Source of the DNA: DATKMP01 sp035541775
GTDB taxonomy: Bacteria > Bacteroidota > Ignavibacteria > UBA10030
DNA length: 7,605 nucleotides
Assembly: GCA_035541775.1 (NCBI GenBank)
Contig: DATKMP010000284.1
Span: 1-7,605, forward strand
Direction: 5' to 3'
Positions 1 to 6,645 of this stretch are shown here, piece after piece (within the stretch, counting starts at the first letter, position 1; each line of letters starts with the position of its first letter). A model generated the notes under the pieces. That model searched no databases. It saw only the letters and a list, made by a program, of their open reading frames with translations, and was not told the DNA's origin. A program made the translations under genes and the position numbers.

Positions 1-1017
1 ACGTACCTAAAAGGATTAGGCATCTCCCCTTGGGTATTTGTGGATTCAGCGAATGTTGCAACCGTTGAACACTCCAGTGATTCGGTGGCTGCATGGAGTA
101 AAGCAGAAAAATCCACCATCAGTTATACGCTGGTAGGAAAAAGAAAAAATCAAGATTTCTACGGCGCACTGCGCGGTGATGTCGATTTCAGTTATGGTGC
201 TTCGCAAGATGTGAACACGATGCCCAAAATAGCAAATGCATCGACAGCAAATCAGAAGAATGCTTTACAAAAGGGAACAGCTGCCAATCCGGTCGTCTTC
301 AGCACGAGTTCCACGCTTGGCGCTCGCCCTGGCGACACCGTGTTGATTCCTTTGAACATCAAACCCGGCGACGCAGGCATTGACGGTTTCAATGCAAGCT
401 TGCAGGTTGATCCGAAGATTCTCACTTATACCGGTCAGTACCAAGCGGGTCAAGCGATGCCGCAAAAAGCAAATTGGTACATAGCTGCAAAGAGCGATGC
501 CAGCGGCAAACTCAACATTGCGGCGTTAGATTTTTCGATAGTCACGCCCAACCCCGTTATGCAATCGGGAACAGTCATTGCGTTCAAGTTCGCCGTGAAT
601 TCCACTGTTGCGCTTGGAGCATCGTCAACCATTGGAATCAATGCAACGATGGTCCTCGATCCACAGGCACATCGCTTGAGCAGTCAGACTACAAACGGTG
701 AGATAGAATTTTCGAGCAGTGGCGTTGCAATTCCGAAAGATTATGAATTGTCACAAAATTACCCGAATCCATTCAATCCGTCAACGACAATAAAGTTCTC
801 CTTACCGATGGATAGCAAGGTCGATCTTATCATCTATAATATCCTCGGCCAAAAAGTTGCTACACTCGTAAGCGAAACATTGTCTGCTGGCTATCACAAT
901 GTGGTTTGGAATGCATCCAATATGAGTTCTGGAATTTACTTCTCTGTCTTGAAATCGACCTCTCTTTCGAATGGGAAAGATTTCAAATCAGTCAAGAAAC
1001 TCATGCTTCTCAAATAA
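1..1017 (+). CDS. Secreted protein, C-terminal part: dockerin-like end, cohesin-like domain, T9SS type A sorting tail
   Basis: The frame is open from the first base, so the gene begins outside the window; the GTG at 40 is an internal Val codon (VFVDSAN), not a start. 338 residues are visible. Residues about 1-65 look like the end of a dockerin-type module (WVFVDS near 11, then DFYGALRGDVDFSYG at about 52-66). After a polar linker, residues about 97-240 resemble a cohesin-like beta-sandwich (ARPGDTVLIPLNI, then GIDGFNASLQVDP). Residues about 248-338 are a typical T9SS type A sorting domain: YELSQNYPNPFNPSTT, then IIYNILGQKVATLVSE, then AGYHNVVWNA, ending KLMLLK. Such tails direct proteins across the outer membrane through T9SS and are usually cleaved, leaving the cargo secreted or surface-attached. 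Two stop codons stand in tandem (1015-1020) and a terminator follows. The catalytic or binding part, if any, lies upstream, so its substrate is unknown. The sorting tail is certain; the cohesin and dockerin calls are moderate. Confidence 0.93.
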   Translation, partial: TYLKGLGISPWVFVDSANVATVEHSSDSVAAWSKAEKSTISYTLVGKRKNQDFYGALRGDVDFSYGASQDVNTMPKIANASTANQKNALQKGTAANPVVFSTSSTLGARPGDTVLIPLNIKPGDAGIDGFNASLQVDPKILTYTGQYQAGQAMPQKANWYIAAKSDASGKLNIAALDFSIVTPNPVMQSGTVIAFKFAVNSTVALGASSTIGINATMVLDPQAHRLSSQTTNGEIEFSSSGVAIPKDYELSQNYPNPFNPSTTIKFSLPMDSKVDLIIYNILGQKVATLVSETLSAGYHNVVWNASNMSSGIYFSVLKSTSLSNGKDFKSVKKLMLLK

Positions 1018-1041
1018 TAAGAAACAACAGAAACCTACAAG

Positions 1042-1075
1042 GTGCACAATTCTTTATGAGTTGTGCACTTTTTTT
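1042..1075 (+). terminator. Intrinsic terminator of the T9SS cargo gene
   Basis: Perfect 8-bp inverted repeat GTGCACAA (1042-1049) and TTGTGCAC (1061-1068) around an 11-nt loop, followed directly by seven T (1069-1075). It starts 25 bases after the stop codon. The T tract is on one side only, so it should act on plus-strand transcription. Confidence 0.85.
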
Positions 1076-1236
1076 ATTGTCAACGAATGAGCATGATATC
1101 AGATACCGTACACAATTCAACGATTGTATATTTGATACTCGTACCGTGAAACGCTAAAATTTTTTTTACTACTGAGAGAAAGTTATACTCCCCGACCCGT
1201 ACCGATAACAGAAAGTTCTATTCTCGGCCCCTTGTG

Positions 1237-1311
1237 TTACTTGATTGCTTTCATAGAATCCGCTGTGGAATTTTTTACAAGCAGATCCAGCCGCCTGAAT
1301 TTGTTGTTAAA
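1237..1311 (-). pseudogene. Relic of the 3' end of a second DUF2723 gene
   Basis: Read on the minus strand this stretch ends LLVKNSTADSMKAIK followed by TAA (1237-1239). The intact DUF2723 gene ends QLVKNSSQDSAKAIK followed by TAG (2280-2282). The last 17 codons share 12 identical residues, and by my hand count 38 of 54 bases match including the stop. Several differences between identical residues are synonymous (GCA/GCG for Ala, TCC/TCT for Ser, GTA/GTG for Val, CTG/TTA for Leu), which suggests the copy diverged while still under selection. Upstream in the same frame a TGA appears at 1339-1341, so the frame cannot be a complete gene. It overlaps the end of the glycosyltransferase fragment by a few codons in a different frame. 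I read it as what remains of a paralogue or of an old tandem duplication. Chance similarity is unlikely over the last 17 codons, but homology fades quickly beyond about 1300. Confidence 0.65.
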
Positions 1312-2008
1312 ATTTTTCCTGATCGATCGGAGAATACGTCAGCGGTACAAGTTTGGATGACAATGATCGATCTTTTCTTTCGCTCGATGCCGCCGATTCA
1401 AATGGATTCATTTGCACGAAAGTTGCATTTTGATCTGTGAAGTACGAAGCAGTGCACGCAGCCAGTGTTCCACCGACACGTAAGTGGTCTGCTAAATCGG
1501 TATCGACTAACACACGTTCCAAAGCCAATGCAATCGCTTTGGAATTATTCATAGGTACGTGTAGGCAGTTTTTCCCATCTTCAATAATAGAATCGAGTCG
1601 AAAATGATTCATTTGAACAACGGGAACACCCACTCTCATCGCCTCTATCGCTTCTCTTCCCAATCCTTTGTGCGCAATAAAGACATTGGCGGAACGATAC
1701 AATTTTCGTTTTTCTTTTTTGCTTGTGCACCGGACGATTTCAATTTTTAAATTTGGAAGAGGAACATGTTGATAGTGACCTTGAGATTGACCTGTTGCAA
1801 TAATGAACCAGCACCATTTGAGGTGTGCTTTTTTCTGCGCTAATGTTTTTAAGGCAACATAGAGCACATTGTCTTCTTGCAGCAGATAATCAGGAATTCC
1901 TTCACTGGCAATGTTGAGCGACCCACCGACAGAATTGCCGCTTTTCCCTAAAAACGTTTTCTGAAGATCAACAGCATTCATCCCATGTTCCTCATCGATA
2001 TTACACAA
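1307..2008 (-). pseudogene. GT4-type glycosyltransferase, C-terminal half only, probably decayed
   Basis: The 233-residue frame begins at TTG 2006-2008; an in-frame ATG lies at 1979-1981 and an upstream stop at 2027-2029. It matches the C-terminal nucleotide-sugar-binding Rossmann domain of retaining GT4 glycosyltransferases: SANVFIAHKGLGREAIEAM (about 106-124), then GVPVVQ, then IIEDGKNCLHVP and KAIALALERVL, which correspond to the usual 'advfv-EGfG-EAMa-G-PVV-ivedG-nGllvp' run. A full enzyme has about 350-400 residues, so the acceptor-binding N-terminal domain is missing. The first Glu of the E-x7-E motif is Lys114 (AAA at 1667-1669) while the second, Glu122, is kept. The last 45 or so residues no longer look like a glycosyltransferase and merge into the DUF2723 relic. 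No Shine-Dalgarno sequence precedes either start. Together these point to a pseudogene; a short functional protein cannot be excluded. Its sugar and acceptor cannot be told. Confidence 0.62.
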
Positions 2009-2117
2009 ATAGTCGAATTCTCTTTTTTATTTGTTTCAATTCTCTCTGTTGAACAACACAGAACATATCCTTGTAGCCATTCTTATCTTCAACAAGAATT
2101 ATGCCTAACAGGAATGG
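2009..2117 (-). pseudogene. Out-of-frame upstream piece possibly belonging to the glycosyltransferase relic
   Basis: On the minus strand, in the frame offset by one from the glycosyltransferase fragment, an uninterrupted stretch encodes LGIILVEDKNGYKDMFC, then VVQQRELKQIKK. It begins after a TGA at 2118-2120. The two frames would join at a run of six A (T at 2023-2028), where one base gained or lost would give ...QIKKREFDYLCNIDEEHG... in a single frame. The composition is protein-like and hydrophilic, but I do not recognise a family, so its link to the fragment is inferred from position and frame only. Confidence 0.3.
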
Positions 2118-2215
2118 TCAAAATTTCGATAGAGGGTAGAAGAATAAAAAATATTCGCTGGCTGAAATAAAGCAGTTGAATGATATGCTACTGGCAGGCA
2201 AACTACGTTGGATGT

Positions 2216-2252
2216 TAAAACACAAAGGGCTTAGATTTCTCTAAGCCCTTTG
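2216..2252 (-). terminator. Intrinsic terminator of the DUF2723 gene
   Basis: Perfect 13-bp inverted repeat with a 4-nt loop: CAAAGGGCTTAGA (2223-2235) and TCTAAGCCCTTTG (2240-2252). Read on the minus strand it lies 27 bases after the TAG stop of the DUF2723 gene and is followed by TGTTTTAA. The T tract is short, but the stem is long and stable. It separates the intact gene from the broken glycosyltransferase downstream. Confidence 0.8.
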
Positions 2253-2279
2253 ATCTTCATTCGCATGTAAGCGTTTATT

Positions 2280-5189
2280 CTATTTGATCGCTTTCGCAGA
2301 ATCTTGTGAAGAGTTTTTCACAAGCTGCTCTAATGCTTGAATCCTTTGTTGAAGATTAGGATCTTTGGGATAGAGCACTGCAAGCTTACGAAAGACTTCA
2401 AGAGATTTATTATATTCTTTTGTCATTTCATAGTAATCAATCAGCGCTCGATATGGATTATAATAGGAATTGAAATTCACTCCACCGGAATTAACAAGCT
2501 TTTGGCATGCTGACTCAATCTCGGGGCCCATATCTTTTACTTTATCAATTCTTCCGAGAGCATAATATAATCCCGCCATTTCCCAAGCATATTCCCATCC
2601 GTACGGAATTTTACTAGGAGGCATAAGTTTTTCCATTCTCTCCAAAGCCGCAATGCTTTGCTGCGGATTCTTATCGACATTATATCGATAGGTCGCTAAT
2701 GCCCTGAATGCAAGCCGATAATTGATCATGATATGGCTGGTGTTTTCATCAAAAAATACATTGGGGTTTGCAAGCTCACGAAACAGAAATCCTGTTTGCG
2801 GAGTTTTTGAATAACTTGCCGGATCATGCATCAAGTTCGCGTCTAATGTCGCAACATCAATACCGTTGGTTGCTTGCGAAGCTTTTTGAGGTTCCAATTT
2901 CCACACAAGTCCTTTGAACCATAAGTATTCATCCAAACCAATTTTTGCATCGGGAGAACATGTTGCAGCGAAATAAATCGGGCGCTTCCAATCGTTTGCA
3001 ACAATAATGTCGTACACCGCAATATCCTGAACACGGAGCGCTTTGGTAGAACCGTATTGCAGCGTATTGCGCATAAAGAAAGTAATTCTTCCATGGTTTG
3101 TAATGGCGGTATCTAATACGATGCCATGAGATTCCTGATATCGCGAAATCGCTTCAGGAGAAATCGGAATCCCCAATGCTCTTGGCTCCCATGCAATCGG
3201 TTGAATGTTGGCAATCTCTGCATCGGTAAGTCCCATAGGTACCGGCAGGGCATCAGGATATGCTGGTTGGGCTTTCATCTCAGCAATATACCATGGCGTA
3301 TTGACTAAACTTAAATTCACAATGCGCACATCGCGCCGCACGCCTTCCACATCTTGTAAATACCATAACGGAAATGTATCGTTATCGCCCTGGGTGAACA
3401 AGACAGCATCTTTGTCGCACGACTGGAGAAGATTGTATGCGAAATCCCAAGGAACCCAATTTTTCGAACGATCATGAACGACGTGATTTATTTGAAACAT
3501 TCTTCCGGGAACGAAAATAACACAGAGCAGCAATGTTCCGATAAATGCCGGTTTTACAAATTGAGTATTTTTTATTTTCTCTTGGAACAAATCGAACAAT
3601 CCTTGTATGCCGAGTCCGATCCACAGTGCAAAAACTAAATACGCGCCGCAATAAAAATATTCACGATCTCGGGGCTGCGGCTGCTGCTGATTTTGATAAT
3701 ACGTGATTAAATATCCCATCAACACAAATGCGATGACGAACACCGATGCCATTTTCCAATCTTTGCGGAAGTGATAATACAACCCCCATAGTCCGAGGAA
3801 AAATGGAATGCCGAATAACTTCGACCAACTTACGCCATCATCTTGATTGTAGCCGGCTCGTCCGATAAAATTCCAGCCCACATACCGTTGGAACATGTGG
3901 TCCATTTGCCACTTCGAAAAGAAGTCCCAATCGCTGGAATAGTTGGAATAGATACCTGCTTTTTCGGGATCGGGCGACCAGCGTCTTTTGAACAACGGAA
4001 AATCGCCGTATTGTTCACGATTGAGATAGGAAATAAGCTGGACAAACGAACTCGGATGATTTTCATTCATCGGCAAAGTGTCATTCGCCCGAATGACAAT
4101 TAAAATGTACGTCGTTACACCCAAAAGCGTTACGAGTACTGCCGCGATGGAAAATGCAAGGACGTTATATTTGTTTTTGAAAGACCAGTACGCCGCGATT
4201 CCGCCGATTAAAAATAACCCCAGCAAGACGAGCAATCCGCCGGCAAGATGGTCGCCGGAAACCCAAAGTAATAATTCCGGCACGTACTTAATGACACCGG
4301 GGTACACAATGGTAAGAGCCACTCCGCCGACGGCGACACCGATATAAATAGAATTGCGATGAAAAACTTTTTTCCGGAATAATGCCATGACAGCAACACT
4401 GGCAATAACCATCGCCATTTTAAATTTTGTTTCAAACGATGCAATCTCTTCGGTGGACGGCGCTTTGGTTCCTTTTTCACCCGCCCATAAAATTGCTGCG
4501 ACAACAAACAACAACGCTACGTGCCCAAGCAAAACGTAACTGGAACTACGATATTGTCCATCGTCCGCAATTTGTTTTCTCATCACAACCACAAAAGTGG
4601 CGATAAAAATGGTGAGCACGCTCATCAAATGCAGCCCGCCGGATAATCCTGCAATGTACGCAATCAAGAGAAGATACCGTTCACTGCCCGGCTCATCCGC
4701 TTTTTCGTTCCACACCAACATCAGCCACAAAATGGAAGTATACAGAAACGTACTTGCCGCAAAATAGTTTGCTTCCACGGCGTTGAACCAAAACGTATCG
4801 CTGAAGGATAACGTCAACGCGCCGAATGCTGCAGCACAATATGTTCCCGCGGACGCAAACGAAGTGCCGGAGAGTTTGCCTTTGAAATTTTCAATGACTT
4901 TTAAAATAATGAGGTACAACAACAACACCGTACACGCACTGGCAATAGCGGAAACAAGATTCATTCTAAATCCCAAACTCCCGGGTACCGGAAGCATATA
5001 AAACATTCTGCCGACGAGCGTGAACAACGGCCCTCCCGGCGGATGCGGTACTTGCATTAAGCAAGCGGCCGCGGATAATTCACCCGGGTCCCAAAACGAA
5101 ACGGAAACCTGCGCGGTGGAAATAAATTGAATGGCAGAGACGATGAAGACGAATGCTCCAACAATACGGCGAATAAGATCGTTTTTCAT
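2280..5189 (-). CDS. DUF2723 (TMEM260-like, GT-C fold) membrane protein, candidate protein O-mannosyltransferase
   Basis: 969 residues from ATG 5187-5189 to TAG. A first membrane segment (about 8-28) is followed by the extracytoplasmic signature SFWDPGELSAAACLMQVPHP and PGGPLFTLVGR (about 31-61). Asp34 and Glu37 sit where GT-C glycosyltransferases carry their acidic catalytic residues. Roughly a dozen hydrophobic segments follow up to about 560, with the family stretch SYLNREQYGDFPLFKRRW near 387-404. A soluble part contains AVLFTQGDNDTFPLWYLQDV (595-614) and VNLSLVNTPWYIAEMK (624-639). The last 140 residues are helical and TPR-like. Length and motifs agree with full-length Bacteroidota DUF2723 proteins. 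The eukaryotic member TMEM260 is a protein O-mannosyltransferase, so transfer of a sugar from a lipid donor to exported proteins is the likely role; the bacterial substrate is not shown here. No Shine-Dalgarno sequence is visible (AAAAATACAAGT before ATG). It has its own promoter and terminator, so it is probably transcribed alone. Confidence 0.93.
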   Translation of the reverse strand: MKNDLIRRIVGAFVFIVSAIQFISTAQVSVSFWDPGELSAAACLMQVPHPPGGPLFTLVGRMFYMLPVPGSLGFRMNLVSAIASACTVLLLYLIILKVIENFKGKLSGTSFASAGTYCAAAFGALTLSFSDTFWFNAVEANYFAASTFLYTSILWLMLVWNEKADEPGSERYLLLIAYIAGLSGGLHLMSVLTIFIATFVVVMRKQIADDGQYRSSSYVLLGHVALLFVVAAILWAGEKGTKAPSTEEIASFETKFKMAMVIASVAVMALFRKKVFHRNSIYIGVAVGGVALTIVYPGVIKYVPELLLWVSGDHLAGGLLVLLGLFLIGGIAAYWSFKNKYNVLAFSIAAVLVTLLGVTTYILIVIRANDTLPMNENHPSSFVQLISYLNREQYGDFPLFKRRWSPDPEKAGIYSNYSSDWDFFSKWQMDHMFQRYVGWNFIGRAGYNQDDGVSWSKLFGIPFFLGLWGLYYHFRKDWKMASVFVIAFVLMGYLITYYQNQQQPQPRDREYFYCGAYLVFALWIGLGIQGLFDLFQEKIKNTQFVKPAFIGTLLLCVIFVPGRMFQINHVVHDRSKNWVPWDFAYNLLQSCDKDAVLFTQGDNDTFPLWYLQDVEGVRRDVRIVNLSLVNTPWYIAEMKAQPAYPDALPVPMGLTDAEIANIQPIAWEPRALGIPISPEAISRYQESHGIVLDTAITNHGRITFFMRNTLQYGSTKALRVQDIAVYDIIVANDWKRPIYFAATCSPDAKIGLDEYLWFKGLVWKLEPQKASQATNGIDVATLDANLMHDPASYSKTPQTGFLFRELANPNVFFDENTSHIMINYRLAFRALATYRYNVDKNPQQSIAALERMEKLMPPSKIPYGWEYAWEMAGLYYALGRIDKVKDMGPEIESACQKLVNSGGVNFNSYYNPYRALIDYYEMTKEYNKSLEVFRKLAVLYPKDPNLQQRIQALEQLVKNSSQDSAKAIK

Positions 5190-5227
5190 ACTTGTATTTT
5201 TACGTGATTGTTCGACATCATTTATTA

Positions 5228-5256
5228 AGCATAGAATGATACGAAGAATTTATCAA
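5228..5256 (-). promoter_or_regulatory. Putative promoter of the DUF2723 gene
   Basis: On the minus strand TTGATA (5251-5256) and TATGCT (5228-5233) are separated by exactly 17 bases, five of six and four of six matches to the housekeeping consensus. The -10 element lies 38 bases before the ATG, leaving a short leader. Bacteroidota often use a different promoter type (TTG and TAnnTTTG), so this is a candidate only. Confidence 0.4.
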
Positions 5257-5278
5257 TGAATGAACACTTTCTTTGCAG

Positions 5279-5302
5279 AAAAATAACGAGGCCGGGTTCG
5301 TT
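5279..5302 (-). terminator. Possible weak terminator after the acetyltransferase gene
   Basis: Minus-strand AACGA (5302-5298) can pair with TCGTT (5289-5285) around a GC-rich 8-nt loop, followed by ATTTTT. The 5-bp stem overlaps the stop codon at its first base and is short, so the signal is weak. It fits with a separate promoter for the next gene. Confidence 0.3.
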
Positions 5303-5799
5303 CATTTTCGCAATAATAATTCCCAGAACTCTACATCAACCCATGTTCCAAGTTTGTAGCCCGCTTTTTTAATATGCCCGACATGTTCAAAACCAAATGC
5401 TTTGTGAAGCTTGATGCTCGCAGCATTCGGAAGAGCAATAATGCTAACAAGCGCCGTGAATCCCAGCGTTTGCATGTCGTTGATCAATTGCGAAAGCAAT
5501 GCTTTGCCCGCGCCGCCTTTTGTAAAATCCTTATCGATGAAGATAGTGACCTCACTGGTAAATTTATATGCCGTGCGCTCGATAAATTCCGATGCATACG
5601 CATACCCGATCACATTATTCTCAACTTCAGCAACGTACCATGGATATTGCGGCGTGTACTTTTGTATTCTTGCACGAATTTGTTCTTCAGTTAAAATATC
5701 GGTTTCAAAGGTTAAGACGGTATGGGCAATATAATGATTATAAATTTCTTGAATTCGTTTAACATCGTTCTCTTGCACTTTTCGAATTTGCACATTCAT
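5302..5799 (-). CDS. GNAT N-acetyltransferase, phosphinothricin acetyltransferase-like
   Basis: 165 residues from ATG 5797-5799 to TGA, the normal length for this family. The N-terminus IRKVQENDVKRIQEIYNHYI followed by HTVLTFETDILTEEQ is typical of the phosphinothricin/methionine sulfoximine acetyltransferase group (Pat/Bar, MnaT/YncA-like). PWYVAEVENNVIGYAYAS (53-70) forms the central strands. The acetyl-CoA pyrophosphate loop is TKGGAGKALL (93-102), and the C-terminal LPNAASIKLHKAFGFEHVG (123-141) is the classic motif B region. Such enzymes acetylate the amino group of amino-acid analogues or free amino acids in the cytoplasm; the natural substrate here cannot be told from sequence. It lies 112 bases upstream of the DUF2723 gene on the same strand, with no sign of a shared function. 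No clear Shine-Dalgarno sequence precedes the ATG (GATCGAAAATC), as is common in this group of bacteria. Confidence 0.92.
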   Translation of the reverse strand: MNVQIRKVQENDVKRIQEIYNHYIAHTVLTFETDILTEEQIRARIQKYTPQYPWYVAEVENNVIGYAYASEFIERTAYKFTSEVTIFIDKDFTKGGAGKALLSQLINDMQTLGFTALVSIIALPNAASIKLHKAFGFEHVGHIKKAGYKLGTWVDVEFWELLLRK

Positions 5800-6042
5800 G
5801 ATTTTCGATCGTATATTGTAAATAATAATACATGTTAAAATAGCAACAATATTCTCAAAATGGAATGAGAATTCTTTCTTGATGAAAAGTTTCCCTTCCC
5901 ACCACCTTCAATTTGAAATTTCTCTATTTATACAGAACTTGAAAAATGAATAGCGCTTAAAATGCAGCAATTCGATAGAAAATGACAATGGCACAAAATT
6001 GGTGGATTTATAGAAACAACGATAGGAATCATAAATTCGATG

Positions 6043-6047
6043 AAGGA
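6043..6047 (+). promoter_or_regulatory. Shine-Dalgarno site deciding the start of the small protein gene
   Basis: AAGGA is placed six bases before the ATG at 6054-6056. It is the only strong ribosome binding site seen in the window and favours this start over the in-frame ATGs at 5982 and 5988, which have none. Confidence 0.7.
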
Positions 6048-6053
6048 ACAATC

Positions 6054-6272
6054 ATGGATATTATCAGTGCATCCTCTTCCGCGCAAGCACTTTACACGCA
6101 GGCAACTGCTCCTAATAGCCAAGCCAATCCACAGCTTGCGATAAAAGAATTGAAACAAGAATTAGATACAGAAAAAGAACAAGCGCAGCAACTCGTTAAA
6201 TCCGTTGTGTTTTATGATAACAGCGGACAAGAAGTTACGTCGGCGGCAAATCGAATCGATTTGCAAGTTTAA
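6054..6272 (+). CDS. Small helical protein, YjfB-like putative motility protein family (tentative)
   Basis: 72 residues, starting MDIISASSSAQALYTQ and ending NRIDLQV. The start is chosen because of the AAGGA site upstream; a longer reading from 5982 would add 24 residues that look non-coding in composition. The layout is a short MDI N-terminus, a Gln/Ser/Ala-rich stretch, an amphipathic charged helix (LAIKELKQELDTEKEQAQQL, residues about 29-48), then a hydrophobic LVKSVVF and a polar tail. This resembles the YjfB-like small proteins annotated as 'putative motility protein' (MDI start, then a helix ending in a 'D-K-Q-LVK' pattern), whose actual function is not established. There is no signal peptide, membrane segment or Cys. 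No flagellar or gliding gene is visible nearby, so context does not support a motility role. It appears monocistronic: the upstream neighbour is divergent, and the next gene starts more than 300 bases later. That it is a real gene is likely; the family is tentative. Confidence 0.7.
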   Translation: MDIISASSSAQALYTQATAPNSQANPQLAIKELKQELDTEKEQAQQLVKSVVFYDNSGQEVTSAANRIDLQV

Positions 6273-6284
6273 TTTTTGACATCG

Positions 6285-6305
6285 ATTGCCATGCAATTAT
6301 TTTTT
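6285..6305 (+). terminator. Possible weak terminator after the small protein gene
   Basis: ATTGC (6285-6289) and GCAAT (6293-6297) form a 5-bp stem with a 3-nt loop 12 bases after the TAA, followed two bases later by six T (6300-6305). The stem is short and AT-rich, so it is only a candidate. Confidence 0.35.
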
Positions 6306-6600
6306 GCGGTTTAATCATCGCAGAAACGAAAACATCGTTTTAAAAACGAGCGGTACTTTTTGGGGATTGATCGAACGCTCTTCTGTTTTTTTACCGCTGG
6401 TTCTTCTATATCGTACTATGCTTCCATTTATTCAAATGAAGAATATTGACCAGAATAGTGGTTTTATATTCTCAATCCTTGTGTGCATTGGCAAATTCGA
6501 TGTGGCACAACTTCTGCATTTATAACAGTGGCGTGTCTTATGCATTTGATTTTTTTAAATCAAACAAGACGATATATACGCTGACGCATTGTTGTAATGG
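6306..6600. other. Intergenic stretch with no recognisable gene
   Basis: This AT-rich gap separates the small protein gene from the fibronectin-repeat gene. A 79-codon plus frame from 6286 to 6525 (starting MPCNYFLRFN) has no ribosome binding site, no recognisable family and an uneven composition, so I do not call it a gene. The only structure I can support is the inverted repeat at 6545-6564, in the part likely to hold the promoter of the next gene. Confidence 0.5.
6545..6564. repeat. Perfect AT-rich inverted repeat, possible operator or hairpin
   Basis: TTTGATTT (6545-6552) and AAATCAAA (6557-6564) are perfect 8-bp inverted arms around TTTT. It lies about 40 to 100 bases before the possible starts of the exported protein gene. 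It could be a protein-binding site or a weak hairpin; it lacks the T tract of a terminator, and AT-rich palindromes also arise by chance. Confidence 0.35.
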
Positions 6601-6645
6601 TTGAATAAAAAATTGATAACTAATAAAATTACATGTCATCCTTCA

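Noticed and set aside
1085..1205. Repeated GATACCGTAC / GATACTCGTACCGT / CCGTACCGATA-like words
   Set aside because: The words are short, irregularly spaced and differently oriented; no array or hairpin can be built convincingly.
1175..1223. Two similar 16-base stretches, AGAGAAAGTTATACTC and ACAGAAAGTTCTATTC, 33 bases apart
   Set aside because: 13 of 16 bases match, but there are only two copies, with no palindromic structure and no gene to regulate; this can arise by chance in AT-rich DNA.
2061..2230. Minus-strand open stretch reading ALCVLTSNVV and ending FDHSC, before the frameshifted piece
   Set aside because: It overlaps the DUF2723 terminator hairpin and has no recognisable protein pattern; open by chance.
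5374..5734. Two plus-strand frames of just over 100 codons opposite the acetyltransferase
   Set aside because: They are antisense to a well-recognised GNAT gene with all family motifs.
5800..6053. Divergent intergenic region searched for promoters of the acetyltransferase and the small protein
   Set aside because: Several TTG and TA-rich words occur, but none has convincing spacing for a housekeeping, flagellar or Bacteroidota-type promoter.
6286..6525. 79-codon plus-strand frame after the small protein gene
   Set aside because: It has no ribosome binding site, its start overlaps a possible terminator hairpin, and the protein has no recognisable features.
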